Assembly: GCF_020360975.1 (NCBI RefSeq)
Contig: NW_025408674.1
Location: 2,108,001 to 2,172,000 of the forward strand
Reading direction: 5' to 3'
Source: Hirsutella rhossiliensis
Lineage: Eukaryota > Ascomycota > Sordariomycetes > Hypocreales > Ophiocordycipitaceae
Length of the DNA stretch: 64,000 bases
Made by a program: the position numbers and the translations under genes
Notes under the pieces: generated by a model
The model's database searches: none
What the model was told of the DNA's origin: nothing
What the model saw: only the letters and a program-made list of their open reading frames with translations
Part shown: one piece after another, positions 1 to 10,950 of the stretch
Numbering within the stretch: the stretch's first letter is position 1
How the letters are laid out: every line of letters begins with the position of its first letter

Positions 1-62
1 ACCTTCGTTCCTTCTAGTTATTTCCTTAGTCTTAGCCCTTTTCGTTACCTCGATCTCAATTT

Positions 63-1765
63 TCACCCGCTAATATGTTTCTATCGCATAAGGAGTGCGC
101 CGCCCTCGACCTTGCCGTAAAGTTACGTGCAGAGAAGAAAATCACTACCGCCGGACGACCGTTTGAAGCCTCTGATGACCTCGAAATCACGAACCTGCTA
201 GGCGCAGGCGTCATCGTGCCCGAACGATACGATATGAATAAGCATGGAAAACACAGGCTATTCAAGTCACGAATGGTCCGGGAGGTCAAAGGCAAGAACA
301 CTGCTACACCGTACGAGAAGTCTCGTCTTGTGGTACAAGGATATGGTGACGACGAGAAGCGTGAGATCCTCACGCAGGCTCCAACAATCTCCCGTCCTGC
401 CCAGCGGGTAGTACTCGCTCTTTCCCCTTCCTTTGCTCTTTGAAGATGTCTCTTGCTATCCGAGACATTACGATGGCCTATACGCAGGCATCGACCACTT
501 TGAATCGCACTATCCTCATCTCTTTGCCACACGAATTAAAAGAGAGATACCCAGGGGGAACCATCCTTCGTGTGGTCAAGCCATTGTACGGAATCGCTGA
601 AGCAGGCGCTCATTGGTTCAATACGTATCATGAGCATCACCGCATCAAGCTACAGATGGAGCCGTCAACGTTTGATCCATGTTTAATGATAACGACCGCA
701 GAGATCAACGTCACGACCGCAGAGACCAACGCGGATACCGCACTTCAGGTTAATGCCTTCGGCGTTGCCGCGCTTCAGACTGATGATACGTTATTGGTAG
801 GCACAACAACATTCCTGCAACGTGAAGACCGCGAGCTATGCTTCCAAGCCAAGCCAAAGAAGACCCTACGAGAAGGCGATACCTGTGATTTCAACGGCAG
901 CCTCATTGCTCTAGAGAAGGGCTATCTTCTAGTCATGCAGAAAGGTCAGGTCAACAACCTCAAAATTATCGATCTATCCACGGAAGATCGGGCCCAACGA
1001 TACGTGGAACAACGTGCCCGTGGCGCCTATATAGCCTCAATTTGTCAACCAGAGGCTAGCTTCGATTATTCAATCGCGGCACAATCACAAGATCCAACCG
1101 CGGAGGATTTTCAGGCGTTGAATAAACGGATCCAATGGCAGATCGACAATCCACAAAGAGGCCTTCGATTTGTCCCAATAGGTCTAGAAGCAGCAAAGGT
1201 CTTCGTCTTCACAGACGGATCATTCGCCAACAACAAGGACTTAAGCTCTCAGATCGGATTCGTTATAATCATTGCAACCGAGACTAAGTCAGATGAGTCA
1301 TTCACGATCCACGGAAACCTGATCCATTGGAGCTCGACGAAGTGCAAGAGAGTCACCCGCAGCGTCTTGGCTTCTGAGATATATGGATTAGCTTCAGGCT
1401 TCGATTTGGCATATGTGATCACAGAGACGATCAACCAGATCACAAACCGCCTTGGATTGCCGCAAATCCCGCTCGTGGTGTGTACGGATTCGTATAGCCT
1501 ATACGAGTGCCTCGTGAAGCTTGGCACTACGACGGAGAAACGCCTGATGATCGATATCATGGCGTTGAGGCAAGCGTACGAACAGAGAGACATCACAAGC
1601 ATCCGTTGGATCAATGGTGCGGACAACCCGGCTGATGCAATGACGAAGCTATCTCCGAACGGAGCCTTGACCCGATTCGTCAACGACAACGAGATCACGA
1701 TCCGGCTTGAAGGTTGGGTTCAAAGGAAGGAAGATATGACGATTGAAGAGGCGATTAACGATTGA
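63..1765 (+). pseudogene. Ty1/copia polyprotein remnant (reverse transcriptase and RNase H)
   Basis: This is the C-terminal half of a copia-type Pol: RVT_2 reverse transcriptase followed by the copia RNase H. The first part (75-443) carries the familiar RT entry block with KSRMVREVKG, PYEKSRLVVQGY and ILTQAPTI. The reading then shifts frame near 440 and continues as RDITMAYTQAST, VKPLYGIAEAG and the polymerase box LQTDDTLLVG (two Asp retained). RNase H follows: VFTDGSFA, WSSTKCKRVTRS, VCTDSYSLYECL and the tail WINGADNPADAMTKL. Integrase and gag lie outside the window or are missing, and an in-frame stop sits upstream of position 60. The 441-codon frame from 440 to 1765 is open, and base composition is near normal, so this copy has seen little RIP compared with everything to its right. 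The break near 440 makes it non-functional as written unless it reflects a sequencing error. Confidence 0.88.
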
Positions 1766-2055
1766 CGATTTCCCTTGGTTATTTTTTTCCCCCCTATTAT
1801 CTGATGCGTTTGCTTCGACTTTAAAAGAGCTGCCAGTGTCTGATCATTTGTACGATAGAGCGCACATCGCAGAAGGATATCACGTGCGTCATCAGGGAAC
1901 AACGATTACCCGCACACACACACACAACCTATCAAACCTCACCGCATGGTCTAGATAGAAAAAGAATAACAAGAACAACATGATCACCGATCAAAGACCC
2001 AACTGAGCCTCAGTTAGCCTATCCACAATATAGCTATATATCTTAGAGTTCTCGC
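1766..2055. other. 3' flank of the copia remnant, no gene seen
   Basis: Normal-composition sequence after the copia stop, probably its 3' untranslated region or LTR start. It holds a pyrimidine tract (about 1771-1798) and a short CA microsatellite at about 1911-1926. No coding trace is visible. Around 2040-2060 the composition switches abruptly to the CpA/TpG-poor RIP type. Confidence 0.5.
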
Positions 2056-2852
2056 GAAGAGAGATATAAGAAGTATATAAAAATACACGATAGTAAAATT
2101 AAAAGTAAGGGGTCGGATAGGTAAGGTAGAGAGATTTAATTCTTATAGGAGTAGTAATAAAGGTAAGGGAGTAATTATTATATTTCCTTAATTCTCCTTC
2201 TTTCCTCTATCTAACACCCCTCTTTATACCTATCTAGTATCTTAATTAATAAAGAAGATCCTACTTAAAGAAGCTATTAATATCCTTTCGACTACTAAGC
2301 TTTTTACCGGTTTTTCCCCTCTTTTCTAGCCGTTACCGGTATATCTATCTTATCTTTCGCTACCTCTATAAGAAGCTATCACTACTTTTACTTCCCTTCT
2401 TACCCCTACCCTCCTCTCTATACCTCTTTTTAGCTCCTTTCTTAAAACCTATTTTTTAGCTTCCTAGGTCCCTTATACTAAGGGATATCTCCGAGAACTA
2501 TAAAATTAGGCCACGCTTTACGATATACCCCCTTAGCTATAGCCTATCCTTATAGAAAGGGTAAAGCTAAATACCTAGGCCGGTAAGCGTATAAAGGAGG
2601 TCTTAGTCTATACTTATCCCCTACTTAAGAAATCCGGGTTTTAGCCCTAGGCTCTTTTAGACCTACTTTAGGAAAAGGGGCCTTAAGGAGGAAATTAAGT
2701 CCTATAAGAAAGGGGGGCTTCTCTAAGGATAAGTTCTTAAAAAGGGGGCCTTTAAGAAGAATAAGTCCTAATTAAGCTAGGGGCCCTCCTTTAGGATAAG
2801 TCTAAATTCCTCTCTTTAGCTATAGACGTCTCCTTCCTCCTACGTACTATTA
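2056..2852 (-). repeat. Copia LTR-like repeat, left copy
   Basis: About 0.8 kb that matches 56680-57440 in the same orientation, with blocks such as AAGGGGTCGGATAGGTAAGG and ATTAATAAAGAAGATCCTAC in both. In the right-hand copy this block directly follows the end of a minus-strand copia RNase H frame, behind a purine tract, so it is most simply the copia 3' LTR. The left copy has no copia coding sequence next to it and may be a solo LTR. Both copies are RIP-mutated. The exact ends and a target duplication could not be fixed. Confidence 0.6.
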
Positions 2853-3055
2853 GCTTATAAGAGCGCTACTAGGAGGTACGGGCTAATAAAGCACTCGGGT
2901 ATATAGTACTAATATATCGGTAGGGTATTAGTAGGGAATCGTGCCTACCCCGCTTATATATTATAGACCGCTCGCTACTCTAACTAAAGAGGAGAAATCC
3001 CTCTTCTTATAAGCTTTAGTCTTATAACGAGGAGAATATAATATATATAGCTTAG
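2853..3055. other. AT-rich left flank of gypsy A
   Basis: RIP-type sequence between the copia LTR-like repeat and the 5-bp target duplication of gypsy A. It may be part of the element into which gypsy A inserted, possibly element E, which resumes at 10951. No reading frame is recognisable. Confidence 0.4.
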
Positions 3056-3060
3056 TACCT

Positions 3061-3546
3061 TATTACGACTACGGTCTAGCGAACCGCGGGGACTAATAAA
3101 TATTACGAGGTCACGTAACGTAGGGAGCAAGGAATATTAGATAGACCGACGGGCTAATTAAGTTTAGAGCGACGGGTTACTCTAGCGCTCTAACGCTCTA
3201 CGGCTAGGATCGTAGGATCGCTCTAGCGCTCTAGCGCTCCTAAATGACGGGATTACCTAGCGCCCTCGGCGATCTAGGGAAGCTCTCGAGATATATAAGG
3301 AAGGAACGGAACGCTCCTTTAGATAGATAGCTCGATAGCTTTTAATATATTATAATTATTATAATCTCTATTACGATCTTATCTCTAATTCTAATTACTT
3401 AATTACCTAGTTATAGTCTACGGTCTACGACCTCTAACTTATTACTAACGTAATATACTTATTATTACTTAGACTACGCCCTATTATATCTATTAATATA
3501 AACCCCTTAATAGGTTTATCCTTTAGGAATAACGCTAGTCGTTATA
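3061..3546 (+). repeat. 5' LTR of gypsy A
   Basis: 486 bp, same length as the 3' LTR and matching it nearly throughout. It starts TATTACGACTACGG, contains repeated CTCTAGCGCTCTA-type motifs near 3180-3240, and ends TCGTTATA. It is preceded by TACCT (3056-3060). Confidence 0.9.
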
Positions 3547-3599
3547 CGTTAAAAGCTCTTATTTAGTATAATACTACGTTACTCTAAGCAATATCGTAA

Positions 3600-4590
3600 C
3601 TATTAATATGCCTATATAGTAAGCTAGATTAACTAACTCCGGAACTACTATATCGCCTTAAGATATAATGCGCGAGATTATTACCCTTCGATATAAGGTA
3701 TAGTTACTTAGGAACGGAGGAGGCAACGGATAAGTTAGGGACCTTAGAGAAGTAGTTAAACTAAAATAGCTAGGACTATTCGATAGTACTTATAGTATAC
3801 TTCGAAACTTTCTTACCTAACTTAAGGCCTACTACCGGTTTTACCCTACTAAACTCTTAGACCTAGTCAAAAAGGTACTCTACGTAGGAAATTATTTATC
3901 TAAAACGGCACTCGCTTAGTTTAGACCTATTATAAGGGACTTTCTCGATAACTAACTAGCACGACGAGATAACGAGATAGACGAAGTCTTTACTAGTTTC
4001 TAAGGATTCGAAGAAGCTATTATAAAGGTATTTAGAATAACTAACGAGGAACGAGAAGCCGAATAAAAACTTTAAGAACTCTAATAAAGGATCTTAGTAT
4101 TAAATTATACTACGAAGTTCCGTTAAGTTACCTTAAAGCTTAATTAGGACGATAAACCTCTTATATTACGATTCTACGATAGGCTTAAAGAAGAAGTTAA
4201 GGACGAACTCTATAAGGAAAATCGACCTAATAACCTCTTAGACTATATTACTATAGTAATACGAATCGACGATAGATAGTATACGCAACGCTAAGAAAAG
4301 AAATAAAGAAGAGGAAACTAAAACCCTTCTTATAGGAATAACTTTAACTAACGCGCTAACTATAAAAAGAAGCGCGAAACTCCTATTACTTACGCCTATA
4401 TAACTAACCTAGGTAGGATAGATCTAGACGTAATATAGAAAAGTAAAGGAAAGTGTTTTAATTATAGAAAACTTAGATATTACTTTAAAGAATATAGATA
4501 ACCTTATAAGGAAAAGAAAACCTACTAGGCACTAGCCCTAAAAGGTAAGAAATACCTAAACGCTACTAATAGATAGGAACTAAAGTATAA
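3600..4590 (+). pseudogene. Gypsy A gag remnant with decayed zinc knuckle
   Basis: Decayed Gag (capsid and nucleocapsid) reading frame. The best landmark is a retroviral CX2CX4HX4C zinc knuckle at 4454-4495. The first Cys (TGT at 4454) survives, while the other Cys positions now read Tyr (TAT), the His position reads Tyr (TAT) and the conserved Gly reads Arg (AGA), all single G-to-A or C-to-T changes. The frame upstream contains Gag-like hydrophobic and charged stretches with TAA/TAG in place of Gln codons. The homologous stretch in copy B (about 28320-28400) has also lost the first Cys. Not functional. Confidence 0.75.
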
Positions 4591-4899
4591 ACTCCTTAGT
4601 TAGACTATATACTATAACGACGAATATACGGTATACTTAAGCGAAAAAAACGGTACTAGATAGTTCCTAAAGCTATTAAAGAAAACCCTTATAATAATAT
4701 AATAAAGGGATCCTAAAATATAGAAATAAGTTAAATTCGTAGAACCGGAATACCCTTATTTTAAAGGAGTCTCCCGAGACTAGATTAGGAAGAACGGCAA
4801 ATAATTCTAGGAAGATATATAAAATAAAAATCGATAATAACGATAGGTAGTCTATAAACAATATAATAAAGAAGATATAGACATAGCCCTTATACTTAC

Positions 4900-6170
4900 G
4901 AAACTCAGATAATAACTTAAAGAAGAATAACGAAGTATCGACGATATAAGCTCTAAAGAATAAGAAATACCTAGAGAAACGGAAGATAAGAACGAACTTA
5001 TACTACTACCCTTACTACTAAGGGAAAATACTACGATTAGAGAACACGCTCTATACTTTAAAGAATTTAAAGAAATACTTAAAATTAAAACCTAATAAAT
5101 ACCTTAAATTCTTACGGAAAACTAATAAGCTATATTAATTCGATATTAACCGGCACTACGTAGAGGAGACTATACTATAGCTATTACTATAGTCGATACC
5201 TTTATAGCTCTATAACGAGAATAGTAACTATAAGGAGAATTTAGAGATAATCTATAAATACTACTTACTTATAAGCACTATAAGTATATTTTATAGATAT
5301 TATACGTCTACCTAGATTATATAATATACTTCTAGATAAAGGCACGATACGACGCCTTCCTAGTTAGGTTTAAAGGATAAGTACTTTCGAAACCCTACTT
5401 AAGTATAGAACTAGACTACTAGAAAATCGATTAACGCTACCTAAACGACTAAGTTATATTATTAGAACCTAATTACGGTACGCTACTTAAATGCCGCGAT
5501 AATTACGGTTTATTAATAAGATATCTTTTAAAGATATATAAAATCTATAAATACGCTAAAATAAAGGAATAATATAACGCTACTCGCTTTAAGGTATCTA
5601 AACCCTTAATCTTTTAAAGACTTACGTAATAAGTTAAATACGATAAAGAAGATTATAACGAATATATATACCTAAACTATAGAGTTTATAAATACGAAAA
5701 AGTATAAGTATAGTATAAACGATATAACGGTATACTAAAAGATTATTAGTAATATATACGAAGGCTATAAGCCGTATTTAACTAAGGAAAAATCGATATA
5801 GAAATACTATATAAAAAATAAAAAGATATAGAACGAAAACTTAACCTTTAGTACGAAAATAAATAAAATTACGAAGTATAGTACGTAATTAACTATAAAG
5901 TAGTATAATATAAACGATATAGCGTTAAGAAATAAGAAATCTTCGATTAGCTATAAGAAATTAGTCTCTTAAGCCCTAATATAATACTATACGACGAAAA
6001 TATAAAGAAACGATATTAATAATAAATTAAAGAAGAATACCTAAATAAAACGAATAAGGACTAGGTAAAAAACGAGGTACGCTATCTATAAAAGGGCTAT
6101 AGACTAGCACGATATAATAAGATCTAAGGACCCTATATATAGTAACGGTAAGCTATAGCGACTAAATAGT
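4900..6170 (+). pseudogene. Gypsy A: unassigned Gln/Lys-rich coding region between zinc knuckle and protease
   Basis: A long decayed reading frame continues in register from about 5190 to 6120, where almost all stops are TAA or TAG at positions likely to have been Gln. The readable residues are rich in Lys, Glu, Tyr and Leu, consistent with an extended helical protein before RIP. I do not recognise a domain. The same stretch is present in copy B (about 29060-30080), so it is part of the element and not a later insertion. Gag and protease are usually closer together in Ty3/gypsy elements. It may be an enlarged Gag tail, a linker or an extra product. Confidence 0.5.
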
Positions 6171-6179
6171 ATTAGATAT

Positions 6180-9100
6180 TTAAATCGCGGGATATTATAT
6201 ACGTATACTTTTAGACTATAGCGCGATAGGCAATTACGTTTTACCTAAAGTCGTTAATTGTTACCGACTTATATAGAGATATAAGATAGATCTATATAAA
6301 CTTACGAATATTAAAGGAGAGGCCTTTAACTATAATAACGGAATTATTAATATAGAGATTAATTACCTCGATATTAATATCTAGGGCCACGATAAATAAG
6401 TTAACTTCGATATTATAGATATTAAAGAATATAACCTTATATTAGGGCTTCTATAGCTATAGGAGAGCAACCTACTAATTAACTAGAAAACTAGCTAGCT
6501 ACGTTAGAACGAAAACGTAAGTTTCTAGGACTAGTAGATTTAGAAGAAAGTAAAATTTTACGATAATTTAGCTACTAAATAAGATAAAAGGGATAACCGT
6601 TTAAGTAAATTATTACGGGCTTTAGCGATATAAATAAAAATAGTAACCGAACCGGCGGATATAATAAAATCGACTAATAAGACCTACGTACTAACTAATA
6701 CGGCTATATAACCTAGTATCTAATATAAATAGAATAAAGGATATAATATAAAGATTTAAAGAGTTATTACTACTCTAAGGAAAGACCTTAAATAAATTAA
6801 TAAAGAGCTTAAGTTAAGGGAAACTAGCTCTTAAGAGAAAGAATAAAGCCTATAAGATAGAATAAAGAATATCCCTTAAGAATACTAGAAATACGATAAA
6901 CTCTTTAAGGAAGAACTTAAGATAGGGTTACCTAAATATAGCTAATAGGACTACGAAATTTATCTTAAGGATAGAATAACGCCGACGTTTTATAAGATCT
7001 ATAACCTAAACGAAAAATAACTATAAATGCTACGCGACTACCTCGACGAGAATCTACGAAAGGGATATATATAAACGTTAATATCTAAAGTAGGCTACCT
7101 AGTTATATTTATTCTAAAGAAAAACGGTAAGCTATAACTAGTTATCGACTATAGACGCTTAAACGATATTATAATAAAGGACCGAATACTATTACTACTT
7201 ATATCGGAACTATAAGATCGACTATACGGTAAAAAATAGTTTATAGCCCTCGACCTTAAAGGCGCCTATAACTTAATATATATAAAAAAGGGATATAAAT
7301 AGATAATAGCCTTTAGAACGAAATTCAGACTATTTAAATATCTAGTAATACTATTTAAACTTATAAATATACTAGCTACCTTCTAATAGATAATTAATAA
7401 TATCCTACGTAAATACTTAGATATCTTTATAGTAATATACCTAGATAATATCCTAATCTTCTCGGATACCCTAGAAGAATATAAGGAATACGTCTATAAG
7501 GTACTCCGCGTACTTTAAAATACGAAGTTACTAGTTAAACTAGAGAAAAGCAAGTTCTATATATAGAAAGTAGACTTCCTTAGATATACGATCTTACTAA
7601 GAGAGATATAAATATAATAAGATAAAATTAACTTAGTTAAAGAATAGCTAACGCTAAAGAACGTTAAGGACGTATAAAGTTTCCTAGGATTTATAAATTA
7701 CTACTAATAATTTATTAAAGATTTCGGAAAGATTATAGTACTACTATACGACTTAATAAAGAAGGAAAAAGAATTTATATAGGACGATAAAGCTAACGAA
7801 GCTTTCGAATATATTAAAACTATAATTATATAAGAACTAGTCTTAACTACCTTCGATCTAAAATAATAAATCGAACTCGAAACCGATATATTAGACTTTA
7901 CTCTAGGAGTATAAATCGGATAAAAAGATAATAAAGGAAGACTACGACTAATTATATTCTACTTAAAGAAGCTATATAGCGTAGAACTTAATTACCCTAT
8001 CTACGATAAAGAATTCCTTATAATTATTTAAGCTTTTAAGGAATTTCGATACTACTTTCTTAGAAGTAAATATAAAGTTAAGGTCTATATAGACTATAAG
8101 AATATCTTATATTTTATAACGACGTAATAGTTAAACGGACGATAGATCCGATAGGCCGAATACTTATCGGAATTTAACTACGAAATAATCTATAGAAAAG
8201 GAATAGAAAACGGTCGAGCTAATACCCTTAGTCGACGAAGTAACTACGATATAGGGGCACCTATAGCAAAAGGATAGCTCTTAGAAATTAATAAAAACGG
8301 GAACTACTAGCAACGATAGCTAAATATAATATTTAAAGTATAACCCGACGACTCGATATACTAAAAGATCCTAAAATAGATAAAAGAATATAAAGCACTA
8401 AATAGATATAATATAGGATATTTAGAAGTTCTAATATATAAAAATAAAATCTAGATACTACTAGAATTACGAGATAAAGTTATATAAGATATATATAAAT
8501 ATTTAATATATAGATACTAGGGAATCTAAAGAATAATAGAACGGATTAAACGATAATATAACTTCCTATAGCTTAAAGAAGTAATACGATAAGTTATTAA
8601 AGAATATAAACTTTACGTATAAAGTAAAGCTAAACGATATAAACTATACGGAGAATTGCAACCGCTACTAGTACTAGAGAAACTATAGGATTTAATAGCT
8701 TTCGACTATATTATAAAGCTACTACCGTTAAAAGAACCTATAACTAACGTTAAGTACGATAGTATATTCGTTATTACTAATAGATTAACGAAGTATAGAT
8801 ACTTTTTACTATATAAAGAAGTAAGTAATATAAAAGAGCTAGTATATATATTCCTATAAATAATTATTAGTAATTATAGACTACTAAACGAGATTATCTT
8901 TAATAGAGGAAGCACGTTTATAGCTAAATTTTAGTAAGCTCTTATAGTATAATTAGGGACGAAATATAAGCTTAGTATAGCTTATTACCTATAAATAGAT
9001 AGATAAATAGAACGACTTAACTAAACGCTTAAATAATATTTACGATACTATATTAGTTATAAATAAAACGATTAGGTTAAATAGCTATTAATAGCGTAAC

Positions 9101-9720
9101 TAGCTTATAATAGCTTAGTTACGGAAATAACTAAGCTCTTACTAGTATACGCTAATTATAGATATAACCTAGAAGTATTTAAGGTTACTCGAAAAGGACT
9201 ATAAGTAGAACGAGCGATACTATAAGTAGATTAGCTACGAAAATTATATAAAGAAATATAATAAGAACTTTAATTCGTTAGAGAACGAATGTCTACTTAC
9301 TATAATCGGAAAAGATTATAAGGACTAATCTTTTAAGAGGGAGATATAGTCTACCTTATACGACGAAATATTAAAATAAAACGACTAAATAATAAATTAG
9401 ATTTTAAGAAACTTAGACCGTTTAAGGTTAAGAAAACTATTTTAAAAGTTAACTATAAACTTTCGCTATTAATAATAATATAGATATACCTAATATTTTA
9501 TATCTTATTATTAAAACTAGTACTACGAAACGCTAAACTATAGGATAAAATCGAAGTCAATAATAATTAGGAATATAAAGCCGAATAAATACTAGATATA
9601 AGAAAATAAGGTTAGTAATAAGAATACCTTATTAAGTAGAAGGGATATAGACTAGAGGAAAATACCTAGGAACTACTTAAGCATTTAACCTACTACGGCT
9701 CTCTACTCCGATAGTTCTAC
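6180..9720 (+). pseudogene. Gypsy A pol remnant: protease, RT, RNase H, integrase, chromodomain
   Basis: Decayed Pol. A retropepsin-like segment sits near 6200-6480 (GNYVLPKVVN, later NLILGLL). The reverse transcriptase includes DYRRLNDI near 7150 and the polymerase box, which reads YLDN at 7438-7449, the second catalytic Asp having changed to Asn by one G-to-A change. The RNase H segment is near 7890-8130. Integrase core blocks (NRGSTFIAKF, LGTKYKLSIAYYL) lie at about 8900-9000. The C-terminal chromodomain, with EYLIK*KGY and ENT*EL, is at about 9590-9690. Stops are mostly TAG/TAA at expected Gln and Trp positions. The chromodomain places the element among chromoviruses, whose chromodomain is known to direct integration to marked chromatin. 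Non-functional. Confidence 0.85.
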
Positions 9721-10459
9721 TAAGCGAACCCTTAATCGGAAATATAGGGTTACTAAGAATAGCATCCTAGTCTAATACGTCTAAGGCACTAAACGATTAA
9801 ACCTCGCTAATAGCAATAGTTTCCTTATTCGATAAACGAACTAATTCGTCTCGAGAAGAACGCGTTATACTATCTTCTTTATTAATAGCTTATATACCCC
9901 GCTAAAATAACTTACTACCTCGGTCCTTTAAGAAACGCTTCTATTTCCTAATCCGAGCTAGGCGAGCTATCGCTTCCTCTAACGCTTCTTTTGCTTTCCG
10001 TTCGTCCGAATTAATCTTTTACTATTAATTTATAATACGACGAACTAGAAAAGAAGGAATATTAGTAAAAAGAACGATAGGAAAGGAAAGGGATAAAACG
10101 AACGGGCGGACGCTATATTACAACTATTATAAGAACGGCCTATAGAGGTATATTTAGAATATCGATTAAAACGCTCGCCGACTTTATAAGTTAGGCTTAA
10201 CTAAAAATAACGGGAGTAAGGTATAATTTTAATACTATAGATCTTAGTCTAGGATACTAGCTCCGATCGTTAACGCGATTTATCGGAATTATAGGAACGG
10301 GATTTTTAAATATAACTAAATATACTATTAGCAGTATATCCTAAAAGGATAAAAGAATAAGGGACGATATACTTACGCATAACGCGATAAGGGTATATTT
10401 ATATACGGCGGCTAAAGTAGTAGGTCTTAGGGATAAGACTAAAAGGAAGGGAGGCATCC

Positions 10460-10945
10460 TATTACGACTACGGTCTAGCGAACCGCGGGGACTAATAAAT
10501 ATTACGAGGTTACGTAACGTAGGGAGCAAGGAATATTAAACGGACCGACGGGCTAATTAAGTTTAGAGCGACGGGTTACTCTAGCGCTCTAACGCTCTAT
10601 AGCTAGGATCGTAGGATCGCTCTAGCGCTCTAGCGCTCCTAAATAACGGGATTACCTAGCGCCCTCGGCGATCTAGGGAAGCTCTCGAGATATATAAGGA
10701 AGGAACGGAACGCTCCTTTAGATAGATAGCTTAATAGCTTTTAATATATTATAATTATTACGATCTCTATTACGATCTTATCTTTAATTCCGATTACTTA
10801 ATTACTTAGTTATAGTCTATAGTCTACGACCTCCGACTTATTACTAACGTAATATACTTATTATTGCTTAGACTACGCCCTATTATATCTGCTAATATAA
10901 ACCCCTTAATAGGATTATCCCTTAGGAATAACGCCGGTTATTATA
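10460..10945 (+). repeat. 3' LTR of gypsy A
   Basis: 486 bp copy of the 5' LTR, starting TATTACGACTACGG and ending GGTTATTATA. It is followed at once by the duplicated target TACCT (10946-10950). Confidence 0.9.
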
Positions 10946-10950
10946 TACCT

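Larger units (their letters stand above)
3061..10945 (+). mobile_element. Gypsy A: complete RIP-degraded Ty3/gypsy chromovirus with LTRs and TSD
   Basis: A full-length 7,885-bp element. The two LTRs (3061-3546 and 10460-10945) are both 486 bp and begin TATTACGACTACGG and end in TTATA, which fits TG...CA ends after RIP. The 5 bp before the left LTR (3056-3060) and after the right LTR (10946-10950) are both TACCT, the target duplication. Internal order is gag with a zinc knuckle, a long Gln/Lys-rich stretch of unknown role, protease, reverse transcriptase, RNase H, integrase and a C-terminal chromodomain. The frames are broken by many TAA/TAG codons at expected Gln positions. Two relatives are in the window: B (27733-34808) and C (58978-64000, minus). 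Confidence 0.92.

Noticed and set aside
4676..4861. 61-codon frame on the minus strand in gypsy A
   Set aside because: It is antisense to the decayed gag-pol region and rich in Leu, Phe and Ile from AT-rich sequence.
10341..10529. Short open frame on the minus strand at the gypsy A 3' LTR
   Set aside because: It spans the LTR boundary of a RIP-degraded element and has no similarity to anything; it is chance.
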